Positions 1-8,317 of a DNA stretch of 36,115 nucleotides are shown in pieces. Every line of letters starts with the position of its first letter. Position 1 is the first letter of the stretch. The stretch comes from Betaproteobacteria bacterium (GTDB lineage: Bacteria; Pseudomonadota; Gammaproteobacteria; Burkholderiales; SG8-39). The DNA is taken from contig CANKMT010000059.1 in assembly GCA_947482825.1 (NCBI GenBank), forward strand, positions 1-36,115, in the 5' to 3' direction. A program made the translations under genes and the position numbers. The notes under the pieces are model-generated. The model had not been told where the DNA came from. It was given only the letters and a program-made list of their open reading frames with translations, and searched no databases.

Positions 1-179
1 CGCGCAGGCTCCGGCGCCTCGCGGGCCGCTTCAAGGGCACGGTGTCGCCGGGCGACCGGCTCGAGCTTGCTTTTGGCTGCGAAGAAGGGGATGAAGCTGC
101 GGGCAAGTGGCAATTCGCGGTACGCACCCCGCGCGGTGAACTCGCCATCACCCACGGAGTCGCGGAGATCGGGCCGTGA
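1..179 (+). CDS. Hotdog-fold dehydratase-like protein, C-terminal end only
   Basis: Only the last 58 or so residues lie in the window. The frame enters from the left edge and stops with TGA at 177-179. The tail contains a phenylalanine-lysine-glycine-threonine-valine stretch followed by SPGDRLEL, then a strand-rich segment ending HGVAEIGP. The PGD-x-L turn followed by alternating strands is typical of the second half of FabZ/ApeI-type hotdog acyl-ACP dehydratases and of related thioesterases. The stop overlaps the GTG start of the next gene, itself a hotdog protein, so the two are translationally coupled. The exact subfamily cannot be decided from this fragment. The frame was chosen because it alone has this pattern; the longer frame starting at 67 looks like a shadow. 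Confidence 0.55.
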   Translation, partial: RRLRRLAGRFKGTVSPGDRLELAFGCEEGDEAAGKWQFAVRTPRGELAITHGVAEIGP

Positions 180-619
180 ACCGGCACGACAAGGAAAAGC
201 GGCTCAAGCGGCTCTTCGAAGAGTCCGTGCCCTTCAACAGGGTGATCGGCCTGAAGGTCGAATCGTTCGACCCCAAGGCGCCCAAGCTGCGGTTCGAAAT
301 GAAACCCGAGCTGATCGGCAACCCCACGCGCGGCATCCTGCATGGCGGCGTGATCTCGGCGGCGCTCGACGTCATGGCCGGTTTCTCGATCCATGCCGCG
401 ATGCTCGAACGGGACAAGGCCGAGCACTCCGAAGGGTTTCCGAAGATGGGGACGATCGACCTGAGGATCGACTACCTGCTGCCGGGCCGCGGCAAGTATT
501 TCATCGCCACCGGCCATGTCGTGCGCCTGGGCAGCCGTGTCGCGGTCACGCACATGACGCTGGAGAACGACGAGGGTGCGCAGATTGCAACGGGAAGCGC
601 CGCCTACATGATCGGATAA
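176..619 (+). CDS. PaaI-family hotdog thioesterase
   Basis: This 147-residue protein has the length and core motif of PaaI/YbgC-like acyl-CoA thioesterases. The hallmark is the segment GNPTRGILHGGVISAALD around residues 43-60, where the HGG turn precedes the long hotdog helix. Later strands read TIDLRIDYLLPG and GHVVRLGSRVAVTHM. Such enzymes hydrolyse acyl- or aryl-acyl-CoA thioesters in the cytoplasm; the substrate cannot be told here. The GTG start at 176 overlaps the upstream TGA (GTGA), which favours this start and suggests coupled translation with the preceding hotdog gene. Family assignment is firm, substrate unknown. Confidence 0.88.
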   Translation: MNRHDKEKRLKRLFEESVPFNRVIGLKVESFDPKAPKLRFEMKPELIGNPTRGILHGGVISAALDVMAGFSIHAAMLERDKAEHSEGFPKMGTIDLRIDYLLPGRGKYFIATGHVVRLGSRVAVTHMTLENDEGAQIATGSAAYMIG

Positions 620-705
620 GAGCCTTCGTGCTCAGGGCAGTTTACCGAGTCCCCGGTCCGGATTAGCATCGGTGCTCGTCCCCTGCCCTCAAGTGGAGCC
701 CTTTG

Positions 706-2205
706 ATGAGCCTGCTGTCCCCCGAGGAATTCGGGAAACTCACCGCGGCCGAATCGCTTTTCCCCTCGCCGATCCCGGTCCAGTCGGTCTCGAGCGACGA
801 ATTCATGCCCGCGCCGCAGACCGCCAGGCAGCGGGAGTTCGAGGTGCGCGTCAAGGACATCGGCTCGCGGATGGCCAAGCGCCACGGGATCAGCCGCCGG
901 CGTTTCTTCCAGACCGCGGCGGGCATGGCGAGCGCCTTCCTGGCAATGAACGACACCTATGGGCCGTACTTCGGCGTTTCGAGCGCCGAGGCGGCCTCGC
1001 CCGAGAAAGCCGACGAGCGCGCAAGGGTCCTGTCCGGCCAGTTCATCATGGACATGCACACCCATTTCCTGCGCCCGGGCACGCGGATCATGGGTTTCGT
1101 CGCGCAAAGGAACGCTGTGGGCAAGGCGGGCTGGAACCCGGCGCTGAAGGAAAAGCCCCAGACCATCGACGACCTGATGTTCGCCAACTACATCAAGGAA
1201 ATGTACCTCGACAGCGACACCAAGATCGCGTGCATCAGCGGCGCGCCCTCCGAGGTCCCGGAGGACTGGTTCCTGACCAACGACATGAAAGCGCAGGCGC
1301 GCGCCGGCGTGAACGGGCTCGCGGGCACGAAAAGGATGTACTCGCATGCGATCTTCACGCCGGGCTACGCCGGCTGGATGGAGGAGATCGACCGGGCCAT
1401 CGAGGTCCTCAAACCGGACTCGATGAAGGGCTACACGATCGGCGACAACACGCACAAGAACCTTTCGAAGCATCCGTGGCGGCTGGACGACGAGAAGCTG
1501 GTTTATCCCGCCTATGCGAAGTTCCTCAAGGCGGGCTTGAGGAACGTATGCGTGCACAAAGGGCTATTTCCACCCTCCGTGGAAAAGCAGTTCCCTCACC
1601 TGCTCGCGCATTCGGACGTACGCGACGTGGGCAAGGCCGCGCGCGACTGGCCGCAGTTGAATTTCATCATCTATCACGGCGGTTATCGCTGGCCGGGGGG
1701 CGGCATCGCCGCCGACGGCTGGCGGCAGTTCGAGCAGACCGGACGCGTCGAGTGGGTTTCGGACCTCGCAGACATCCCGGCGAAGTTCGGTGTCAAGAAC
1801 GTCTACGCCGACGTCGGCCAGCTGTTTGCGCAATCGACGATCGCCGAGCCGCGCCTGTCGGCCGTGATGATGGGAATCCTCATCAAGGGCCTCGGCGCCG
1901 ACCACGTATGCTGGGGCACGGATGCGATCTGGACCGGCGCTCCGCAATGGCAGATCGAGGCGCTGCGCCGGCTCGAGATCCCGGAGGAACTGCAGAAGAA
2001 ATACGGTTTCGCGCCGCTCGGCCCGGCCGACGGCCCGGTGAAGAACGCGATCTTCGGCGAGAATAATGCCCGGCTCTACGGCGTAAAGCCGCAGTTGCGC
2101 TCGGCAATCGAAAGCGACAAGCTCGCGCAGTACAAGGAAATCTATGCGCGCGAAGGCGCGGGCCGCACCAACCTGGCCTACGGCTACGCGCGCAAAACGG
2201 TTTGA
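706..2205 (+). CDS. Tat-exported amidohydrolase (amidohydrolase_2 / ACMSD-like family)
   Basis: A 499-residue metal-dependent hydrolase with a TIM-barrel pattern. An N-terminal extension of about 60 residues precedes a twin-arginine motif (SRRRFFQT) and a hydrophobic stretch ending near an AEA cleavage-like site, so export by the Tat system is likely. The mature part opens with the metal-binding MDMHTHF (HxH), continues with IIYHGGYRWPGGG (metal His) and ends with CWGTDAIW, the conserved barrel-end Asp. This order fits the amidohydrolase_2 superfamily, which includes decarboxylases such as ACMSD and lactone hydrolases. ATG at 706 is preferred over TTG at 703 because a GTGGAG ribosome site at 693-698 is suitably spaced. 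A metallo-hydrolase gene follows after 43 bp, so the two are probably co-transcribed. Substrate unknown. Confidence 0.85.
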   Translation: MSLLSPEEFGKLTAAESLFPSPIPVQSVSSDEFMPAPQTARQREFEVRVKDIGSRMAKRHGISRRRFFQTAAGMASAFLAMNDTYGPYFGVSSAEAASPEKADERARVLSGQFIMDMHTHFLRPGTRIMGFVAQRNAVGKAGWNPALKEKPQTIDDLMFANYIKEMYLDSDTKIACISGAPSEVPEDWFLTNDMKAQARAGVNGLAGTKRMYSHAIFTPGYAGWMEEIDRAIEVLKPDSMKGYTIGDNTHKNLSKHPWRLDDEKLVYPAYAKFLKAGLRNVCVHKGLFPPSVEKQFPHLLAHSDVRDVGKAARDWPQLNFIIYHGGYRWPGGGIAADGWRQFEQTGRVEWVSDLADIPAKFGVKNVYADVGQLFAQSTIAEPRLSAVMMGILIKGLGADHVCWGTDAIWTGAPQWQIEALRRLEIPEELQKKYGFAPLGPADGPVKNAIFGENNARLYGVKPQLRSAIESDKLAQYKEIYAREGAGRTNLAYGYARKTV

Positions 2206-2248
2206 TCCGGCAAGGTCGCCGGGAATTCTTCAAATGGGAGGAACAAGA

Positions 2249-3076
2249 ATGAAGCGCATCGCAGGATTGCTTGGCTCGCTGGCACTCGCCGCCTCGATAG
2301 GATTCAGCGGCTCCGCGCTGGCCCAGGGCAGCGGCAAAACCGAACTGCTCTGGCTCGGACAGGCTTCCGTCCGCATCAAGACTCCCGGCGGCAAGATCAT
2401 CGTCATCGATCCGTGGCTCTCGGCCGGCCCCAAGACGCCGGCGGCCTACAAGGACATTTCGGCGCTCGGCAAGGTTGACTTGCTGCTGGTCACGCACGCC
2501 CACGTGGACCACATCGGCGACGCCCCTGCGATCGCGAAGATGTACAACACCGTGCTCTACGGACCGGCGGACATGGTGACGCCGCTGATCACGCTCGGCG
2601 TACTGCCGGCCAACCTGACCCACCGCTTCAACAAGTCCGGCCACGTAACCCCGCTGCCGGGCATCAAGGTGACCGCGGTCAAGGCCGAGCACTCCTCGCT
2701 CTATGTATTCAACAACCCGGCCACCGGCAAGCCCGAGTCGCACCCGGCCGGCGAAGCGATGGGCTACATCATCCAGATGGAGAGCGGCTTCAAGATCTGG
2801 CACATGGGCGACACGGGCCTCTTCCCTGACATGCAGTTCATCAGCGAGCACTACAAGCCGGACGTCGTGTTGATGCCGATCGGCGGCAACTTCACGATGG
2901 ACCACGACGACGCGGCGTTTGCGGCCCGCACCTGAGTCAAACCGAAGTACGTCATCCCGATCCACTACGGCTCGAACCCGATCGTCAAGGGCAACGTGGC
3001 CGGGTTCCTTGCTGCGATGAAGGGCAGCCCGATCACGGTCATTCCGATGATCGAGGGCCAGCAGGTCGATTTCTAG
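2249..3076 (+). pseudogene. Periplasmic MBL-fold (UlaG-like) metal-dependent hydrolase interrupted by an in-frame TGA
   Basis: The gene starts at ATG 2249 behind a strong GGGAGGA site and encodes a cleavable signal peptide (hydrophobic core then ALAQG). The mature protein shows the metallo-beta-lactamase motif THAHVDH, then AEHSS, and HMGDTGLF. Codon 229 (2933-2935) is TGA. The same frame continues for another 46 codons, VKPKYVIPIHYG and onward to TAG at 3074-3076, which is the expected family C-terminus including the last metal-binding His. The family often has an aromatic or hydrophobic residue at the interrupted position, so a TGG to TGA nonsense change or a base-call error is the simplest reading. 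No SECIS-like hairpin follows. If unrepaired, the protein loses its last strand and a ligand. Confidence 0.8.
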
Positions 3077-3084
3077 GATTGGAT

Positions 3085-3100
3085 GTACCGGTGCCGGTAC
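3085..3100. repeat. 16-bp perfect palindrome downstream of the MBL gene
   Basis: GTACCGG and CCGGTAC flank a TG centre, 8 bp after the TAG of the MBL hydrolase. RNA could form a hairpin with a four-base loop, and a further G-U and A-U pair extends it. There is no T-run, so it is not a classical terminator. It could be a protein-binding palindrome or an mRNA 3' stabilising hairpin. Confidence 0.5.
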
Positions 3101-3252
3101 GTCGACTGCCCGGAGAGTCAAGCAGGTATTGGGGTTTGAAAACATAAAGTGCCGGAATTAGGCAAACTTCGCCTTCAGGGCCGCGAGGTTGCCGGCGCGG
3201 ACCAAGACTATGCGATAGGGCGCGATGTCCCCGATCATGGCGCTGCGGGGCT

Positions 3253-3666
3253 CTAGTCCCGCCGGCGCTGCTTGGCTGCCATGGACTTCTGAGGATCCGG
3301 CAGCCACTCCACTCGCCGGAAAAAATTCTCGCAAGTGCCCTCGGCGCGGTTGCCGTAAGTGTGGATGCCGGCGACCTGGGCGTTGAAGAAGTACACCGTG
3401 ATGAAGGCGTCGGCGAGTTTCGGGCTGTTGGAGGTCTGGCACCACAGCCAGGCCTCCTGGTTGCCCTCGTAGAGACGTTGCCTGGCCGAACCCATGACCT
3501 GTTGCACGCGCGTCTTGGTCATGCCGAACTCGACGTCCTGCATTTTCGATTCGAACCTGTACAGGTCGCCATCGGCCATCAGGCCGCTGGCAAGGCTCCC
3601 GCATCCCGCCAGCCCGGAAACAAAGGCGGCCATCACCAGGCAAGCTGCAAACCAGCGCGCGCTCAT
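3253..3666 (-). CDS. Small outer-membrane lipoprotein, BamE/SmpA-like
   Basis: A 137-residue protein with a lipoprotein signal peptide: a short basic start, a hydrophobic core and the lipobox LAGC near residue 22, so the mature protein should be lipid-anchored. The body contains VEFGMTKTRVQQVMG, the pattern of the SmpA/OmlA (BamE-like) fold, followed by a strand-rich half with two further cysteines (WCQT and TCEN) that could form a disulfide. It lies 49 bp after the Liv-type binding protein and may be the last gene of that operon. No clear ribosome site is seen before ATG 3666. Specific function unknown; the BamE-like assignment rests on the short motif. Confidence 0.7.
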   Translation of the reverse strand: MSARWFAACLVMAAFVSGLAGCGSLASGLMADGDLYRFESKMQDVEFGMTKTRVQQVMGSARQRLYEGNQEAWLWCQTSNSPKLADAFITVYFFNAQVAGIHTYGNRAEGTCENFFRRVEWLPDPQKSMAAKQRRRD

Positions 3667-3715
3667 GCGAGCCCGCGCACGATTGCGGCCGCCGTCGCGG
3701 TGGCCACTGCGCCGC

Positions 3716-4891
3716 CTATTCTGTGATGTAGTCGGTGATCGGCGCCCACTTGCCGTTCACGATCTGCGAAAGGCGCGCGCGGTTGGAACCGAGGTGCTTG
3801 GTCTTCGAGAACGACATCTCGTCGGCGCCGAACATGTCGCGCGGCATCGAGAACTTCTCGAGCGCGTTGATGAGCGTGTCCGTGGTCAGGTTGGGGCCGG
3901 CCTTTTCCGCGATGCGCGCAAACAGGTCGATCACCTGGTACCCGTAGACCGAGAACACAGCCGGGTCCTCCTTGGTGCGCTCCTTGTACTTCACGGCCCA
4001 GTCGCGCACGTTCTTGGAGGCGTCGTCCATGTACGGGTTGTTGACCGTGTTGGTCGAGTAAAAGCCGTTCATGGCGGGCCCGCCGAGCTTGTGGATGAGG
4101 TCGGTATACGACGCCGAAGACCCCATGAACTCCACCCCCCAGCCGAGCTTCCTTGCAGTGCCGATGGAGCCGATCGTCTCGCGGATGATGGTGCCGAGGA
4201 CCACCAGGTCGCAGCCCGAGTCCTTCAGCTTCGAGATCTGCGAGGAGAAGTCGGTCGCGCCGCGCTTGTAGGTGGTTTTCTCGGCCAGCGGCATGTTGAT
4301 CTCCTTGAGGCCGGCCTCGGCGCCGCGCATCACCTCCAGGCCGAAATCGTCATCCTGGTACAGGGTGCAGACTTTCTTGTGGCCTTTCAGCTTGACCAGG
4401 TGCTTTACTCCGGCGCGCATCTGATCGAAGTACGTGGCGGCGAACGACCACTTGAGACGGTGCACCGGCTCGTACATCTCGCGCGCAGCGGTGAGCGGAA
4501 AGAGGTGCGGAATGTTCTTCTCGAACAGGATCGGCATCGAGGGCAGCGCGGTCGGCGTGCCGATCGTGCCCACCATTGCGAAGATCTTGTCCTTCTGCAC
4601 CAGCTTCTGGGTGGCGAGCACGGCCTTCTTCGGGTCGTAGCCGTGGTCCTCGATGATCAGCTTGAGCTTCCTGCCGTTGATGCCGCCGGCGGCATTGATT
4701 TCGTCGACTCGCATCTCCATGCCGAACTTGAGCTGCTTGGAGAAAGCGACGACCGGGCCCGACAGGTCCTGCATGCTCCCGATCACGATCTCGTTCTTGC
4801 CGACCCCCTGGGTCTGGGCCGCTGCGAGCGGCGCGATTCCCAGCGCGAGCGCCGTGCCGATGAATATGGATGCGAACTTGGGGTTTCTCAT
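3716..4891 (-). CDS. livJ: Branched-chain amino acid-type ABC transporter substrate-binding protein
   Basis: A 391-residue periplasmic protein with a Sec signal peptide (hydrophobic core, cleavage after PLAAAQ). The mature start, NEIVIGSMQDLSGPV, and the later INAAGGINGRKLKLI are hallmarks of the LivJ/HAAT (Peripla_BP_6) family. A strong AAAGGAGGAAGG ribosome site precedes ATG 4891. It is the receptor of the Liv transporter encoded upstream in the same direction (7550-10336), separated from it by an acyl-CoA ligase gene. In such clusters the ligand is frequently an aromatic or aliphatic carboxylate rather than an amino acid; this is inferred from the adjacent CoA ligase, not shown by the binding site. 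Confidence 0.88.
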   Translation of the reverse strand: MRNPKFASIFIGTALALGIAPLAAAQTQGVGKNEIVIGSMQDLSGPVVAFSKQLKFGMEMRVDEINAAGGINGRKLKLIIEDHGYDPKKAVLATQKLVQKDKIFAMVGTIGTPTALPSMPILFEKNIPHLFPLTAAREMYEPVHRLKWSFAATYFDQMRAGVKHLVKLKGHKKVCTLYQDDDFGLEVMRGAEAGLKEINMPLAEKTTYKRGATDFSSQISKLKDSGCDLVVLGTIIRETIGSIGTARKLGWGVEFMGSSASYTDLIHKLGGPAMNGFYSTNTVNNPYMDDASKNVRDWAVKYKERTKEDPAVFSVYGYQVIDLFARIAEKAGPNLTTDTLINALEKFSMPRDMFGADEMSFSKTKHLGSNRARLSQIVNGKWAPITDYITE

Positions 4892-4948
4892 GTGGGCCTT
4901 CCTCCTTTGAATGCGTGGTTACTTTACCATCCGGCGGCCGGCTTGGAG

Positions 4949-6760
4949 CTAGGCCGCCTCCTTTGTGTACATTTCCTCGATGAGCCCGCGGTACTTTTCA
5001 TTGACGAGCTTTCTCTTGAGCTTCATGGTCGGGGTCAGTTCTTCGTCCTCGGCGGTGAGCTTGGCCTCGATCAGGCGGAACTTCTTCACCTGCTCGGCCC
5101 GAGCAAAGGCCTTGTTCGCCTTGTCGATCTCGCCCTGGATGAGCTCCTGGATCTCCGGGCGGCGGCAAAGGCTCGCGTAGTTGGAAAATGGAATCGCCTT
5201 TTCCTGCGCATACATCTCGACGTTCTCGTGGTCGATCATTACCAGCGCCACAAGGTAGGGCTTGCGATCGCCGATGACGACTGCGTCCGTGATGTAGGGC
5301 GAGAACTTGAGCTGGTTCTCGAACTCCGAGGGCGTGATGTTCTTGCCACCCGCGGTGATGATGATGTCCTTCATGCGGTCGGTGATGTAGAAGAAGCCCT
5401 CTTCGTCCACCCGCCCGACGTCGCCGGTGTGCAGCCATCCGTCCTTCAACGTCTCGGCGGTCTTGTCAGGCTGGTTGAGGTAACCCATGAAGATCGAGCG
5501 ACCGCGCGCGATCAGTTCGCCTTCACCCGAAACGGCGACTTCCGCATGCCGCATCTGCGGGCCGATCGAGCCGGGCTTCACTTTGCCTTCGAGGTTCGAG
5601 GTGATCGCGCCGCACGACTCCGTCTGCCCCCAGACTTCGACCATCTCGAGCCCGAGCGCCATGTACCAGCGCACCAGTTCGGGCGAAATCGGGGCTGCGC
5701 CGGTGATCAGTACCCGCGCCCGGTGCACACCGATCACCTTGCGGATGTTGTTTAGCACGAGCAGGCGCGCAAGCCAGAACTTTGCCGCCAGCCCCGGGGG
5801 CACCGGTTTTCGCTCTTCGCGCAGCAACGCGACTTGCCTTCCGATCCCGATCGCCACGGAATAAGCCCATTGCTGGAGCGGGCCGGCCTCCTTCAGGCGG
5901 ATCAGCACGCCGGAATAGAATTTTTCCCAGATGCGCGGCACCGCCGTGAAAACGGTCGGCGCGATTTCGCGCACGTTCTCGGGCACGGTCTCCGGGTTCT
6001 CGACGAAATTGAGCACGGCCCCGGAATACAACGCGTGGTATTCGCCGCCAAGACGTTCGGCGATATGGCAAAGCGGCAGGAACGCCATGCGCTCGTCGGC
6101 GGGCCCCTGGGGGAACGATTCCTGGTAGCCCTTTACCGTCCACAGGATATTGTCGTGCGAGATCATTGCGCCCTTGGGCTTGCCGGTGGTGCCCGAGGTA
6201 TAGACGAGGATGGCGAGGTCGGTTTCCTTGCGCGACGCAATCCGCTTTTCCCATTCGCCGGGGTGCTTGGCATCGTAATCGGCGCCCAGCGCGCGCAACT
6301 GCCGAAGGCTGATCACTTGCGGATCGTCGAGATCGCGCAGGCCCTCCATGTCGAAGACGATGATCTTGCGCAGGGCGTGCAACCGGTCCCTGACTTCGAG
6401 CGCCTTGTCGAGCTGCTCTTCGTCTTCCACGAACAGGTACACCGAGGCCGAGTCTGTCATCAGGTATTCGGTCTGCGTGGAAGCGTCGGTCGGATAGATG
6501 CCGTTGGCCACACCCCCGGCGCATAGGATCCCGAGGTCCGCGTAGAGCCACTCGCGGTTGGTGTTTGCCTGGATGGAAGCCGCTTCGCCGGGTTCGAACC
6601 CGATCGACGCCAGGCCCATGGCGACCTCGCGCGCCGCGCGTCCGAGTTCGGTCCACGTCACGGCCTGCCAGATGCCGAATTCCTTCTGGCGCAGGATCAC
6701 CTGCGGGCCGCGCTGCTGCACGCCCGCCCAGAACATCTGCGCCACGTTTTGGTGGTCCAT
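4949..6760 (-). CDS. AMP-forming long-chain acyl-CoA synthetase
   Basis: A 603-residue ANL-superfamily enzyme that activates a carboxylic acid to its CoA thioester through an acyl-AMP. The phosphate-binding loop YTSGTTGKPKG lies around residues 186-196. The HTGDVG motif with its conserved Asp is near residue 442, and the hinge and catalytic region DRMKDIIITAGGKNITPSE is near 460-480. Length and the eukaryote-like FACS features match the long-chain subgroup (AMP-dependent synthetases of about 600 residues). The ATG at 6760 follows a GGAGGG site, 19 bp after the end of livF, so it belongs to the Liv operon. The context suggests that the imported acid is activated by this ligase directly on entry. 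Confidence 0.92.
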   Translation of the reverse strand: MDHQNVAQMFWAGVQQRGPQVILRQKEFGIWQAVTWTELGRAAREVAMGLASIGFEPGEAASIQANTNREWLYADLGILCAGGVANGIYPTDASTQTEYLMTDSASVYLFVEDEEQLDKALEVRDRLHALRKIIVFDMEGLRDLDDPQVISLRQLRALGADYDAKHPGEWEKRIASRKETDLAILVYTSGTTGKPKGAMISHDNILWTVKGYQESFPQGPADERMAFLPLCHIAERLGGEYHALYSGAVLNFVENPETVPENVREIAPTVFTAVPRIWEKFYSGVLIRLKEAGPLQQWAYSVAIGIGRQVALLREERKPVPPGLAAKFWLARLLVLNNIRKVIGVHRARVLITGAAPISPELVRWYMALGLEMVEVWGQTESCGAITSNLEGKVKPGSIGPQMRHAEVAVSGEGELIARGRSIFMGYLNQPDKTAETLKDGWLHTGDVGRVDEEGFFYITDRMKDIIITAGGKNITPSEFENQLKFSPYITDAVVIGDRKPYLVALVMIDHENVEMYAQEKAIPFSNYASLCRRPEIQELIQGEIDKANKAFARAEQVKKFRLIEAKLTAEDEELTPTMKLKRKLVNEKYRGLIEEMYTKEAA

Positions 6761-6779
6761 CAGCGTTTGCCCTCCGCGT

Positions 6780-7553
6780 TCATCTCCATTGCTTCTTTTT
6801 CTTCCACCGGCGATGGCCGCGCACGCCCGCCTCCTTGATCCCGAGGTAAAACTCGCGGATGTCCTCCTTCTCGGCGAGCCGCTTGCAGGTGTCTTCCATG
6901 ACGATGCGACCGGTCTCGAGCACGTAGCCGTGGTCCGCGGTGGCGAGCGCCATGTGCGCGTTCTGCTCCACCAGCAGGATCGTCGTGCCGCGCTCCCGGT
7001 TGATGCGCACGATGATCTTGAAGATCTCGTTCGTCAGCTTCGGAGAAAGCCCCAGGCTCGGTTCGTCCATGAGCATCACGGTCGGACGCGACAGCAGAGC
7101 GCGGGCGATGGCGAGCATCTGCTGCTGGCCGCCGGAGAGCTGCCCGGCCTCCTGTTTCGAGCGCTCGCGCAGGATCGGGAAATACCCGTAGACGGCTTCG
7201 ATGTCCTTCGCGACGCCATCGGGGTCGGAGCGCGTATAGGCTCCCATGCGCAGGTTGTCCTCGATCGACAGCAGCGGAAAGACTTCGCGGCCTTCGGGCA
7301 CGTGGCCGATGCCCGCGCGCACGATGCGGTCGGGCGCCCAGCCCTGAATCTCGCCGCCGCGCAGCTTCACCTGCCCCTTGGAGGGGTCGATGATGCCGGA
7401 AATGGTCTTGAGGATGGTCGATTTGCCCGCGCCGTTGGCGCCGAGCACGGTCACGATCTTGCCCTCCTCTACCGTGAGCGTGACGCCGCGCAGGGCCTGC
7501 ACCGGCCCATAGCTCGATTCGACGTTGGAAAGTTCGAGCACGGGGATCGTCAT
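6780..7553 (-). CDS. livF: Liv-type ABC transporter ATP-binding protein LivF
   Basis: A 257-residue ATPase of the branched-chain amino acid-type importer. The Walker A loop GANGAGKST is near residues 37-45, the signature LSGGQQQML near 138, and Walker B VMLMDEPSLGLSP near 160. The start MTIPVLELSN at 7553 was chosen because its ATG overlaps the TGA of livG (ATGA) and begins the canonical domain; the longer open frame upstream is a shadow of livG. The C-terminus carries a basic extension ending in KKKKQWR, which makes it some 20 residues longer than the E. coli type. It pairs with LivG as the second nucleotide-binding subunit. Confidence 0.95.
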   Translation of the reverse strand: MTIPVLELSNVESSYGPVQALRGVTLTVEEGKIVTVLGANGAGKSTILKTISGIIDPSKGQVKLRGGEIQGWAPDRIVRAGIGHVPEGREVFPLLSIEDNLRMGAYTRSDPDGVAKDIEAVYGYFPILRERSKQEAGQLSGGQQQMLAIARALLSRPTVMLMDEPSLGLSPKLTNEIFKIIVRINRERGTTILLVEQNAHMALATADHGYVLETGRIVMEDTCKRLAEKEDIREFYLGIKEAGVRGHRRWKKKKQWR

Positions 7554-8317
7554 GCGGCCGCACCGCCAAGATAGGCTTCGATCACCGCAGGATGAGATTG
7601 AACTTCGCCCGGGGTGCCCTCGGCAATGACTCTGCCTTCGCTCAGGGCAAGCACTCGGTCGGAAACGCGCGACACCAGGCTCATGTCGTGCTCGACCATC
7701 AGGATGGTGACGCCGAGGCCCTTCTTGATGTCCTCGATCCAGAACGCCATCTCGTCGGTTTCTTCCGGATTGAGGCCCGAGGAGGGCTCGTCCAGCAACA
7801 GCAACTTGGGTTCGGAGGCAAGCGCCCGGCCCAGCTCGATCACTTTGCGCACGCCATAGGGCAGGCCGGCGACCATGCTGTCGCGATAGTGCGCGAGATC
7901 GAGCAGGTCGATCACCTTTTCCACCGCCTCGCGCTGCGCAATCTCCGCGCGGCGTACCGACCCGGTGAAAAGCAGCTCCTGCCACAGCGAGGTGGAGCGA
8001 TGCCGGTGGCGCCCGATCAGCAGGTTCTGCAGCACGGTCGCATGCTCGAAAAGCTCGATGTTCTGGAAGGTGCGGGCGATACCGAGTTCCGCGACACGGT
8101 GCTGCGCGAGACCCGTCAGGTCGCGTTCTTCGAACACGATGCGCCCGGAGCTCGCCGGGTAGATGAGGCCGATCAGGTTGAAGATTGTCGTCTTGCCGGC
8201 GCCGTTGGGGCCGATGATGGTGTAGACCTCGCCGCGCTTCACCTCGAATGACACGTCATCGACCGCGACCACGCCGCCGAAGCGGATGCCGAGCTTCTCG
8301 ACCTTGAAGAAGTTCAT
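7550..8317 (-). CDS. livG: Liv-type ABC transporter ATP-binding protein LivG
   Basis: A 255-residue ATPase, partner of LivF. Walker A GPNGAGKTT is at about residues 38-46, with RTFQNIELF as the Q-loop region. The signature position reads LPYGVRK rather than LSGGQ, a LivG-typical variant, followed by KLLLLDEPSSGLNPEE (Walker B) and the switch histidine in MVEHDM. ATG 8317 overlaps the end of the permease gene by four bases, so translation is coupled on both sides. Longer open frames upstream only overlap livM and lack family similarity. Confidence 0.95.
   Translation of the reverse strand: MNFFKVEKLGIRFGGVVAVDDVSFEVKRGEVYTIIGPNGAGKTTIFNLIGLIYPASSGRIVFEERDLTGLAQHRVAELGIARTFQNIELFEHATVLQNLLIGRHRHRSTSLWQELLFTGSVRRAEIAQREAVEKVIDLLDLAHYRDSMVAGLPYGVRKVIELGRALASEPKLLLLDEPSSGLNPEETDEMAFWIEDIKKGLGVTILMVEHDMSLVSRVSDRVLALSEGRVIAEGTPGEVQSHPAVIEAYLGGAAA

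Noticed and set aside
67..666. 199-residue plus-strand frame at the left edge
   Set aside because: Arg/Ala/Pro-rich shadow of the thioesterase, which lies in another frame with clear family motifs.
2933..2935. Second selenocysteine codon in the MBL-fold hydrolase
   Set aside because: No stem of more than about 3 bp is found at SECIS distance after this TGA, there is no UxxC-type motif, and the family position is not a redox Cys; a nonsense change or read error is simpler.
3158..3238. Short minus-strand peptide frame (26 residues, ending LAALKAKFA)
   Set aside because: No ribosome site and no family recognised; could be the tail of a lost gene but cannot be supported.
3494..5755. Very long plus-strand frame (753 residues) opposite the binding protein and CoA ligase
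   Set aside because: Antisense shadow in GC-rich DNA: its content mirrors the two real minus-strand genes and shows no domain of its own.
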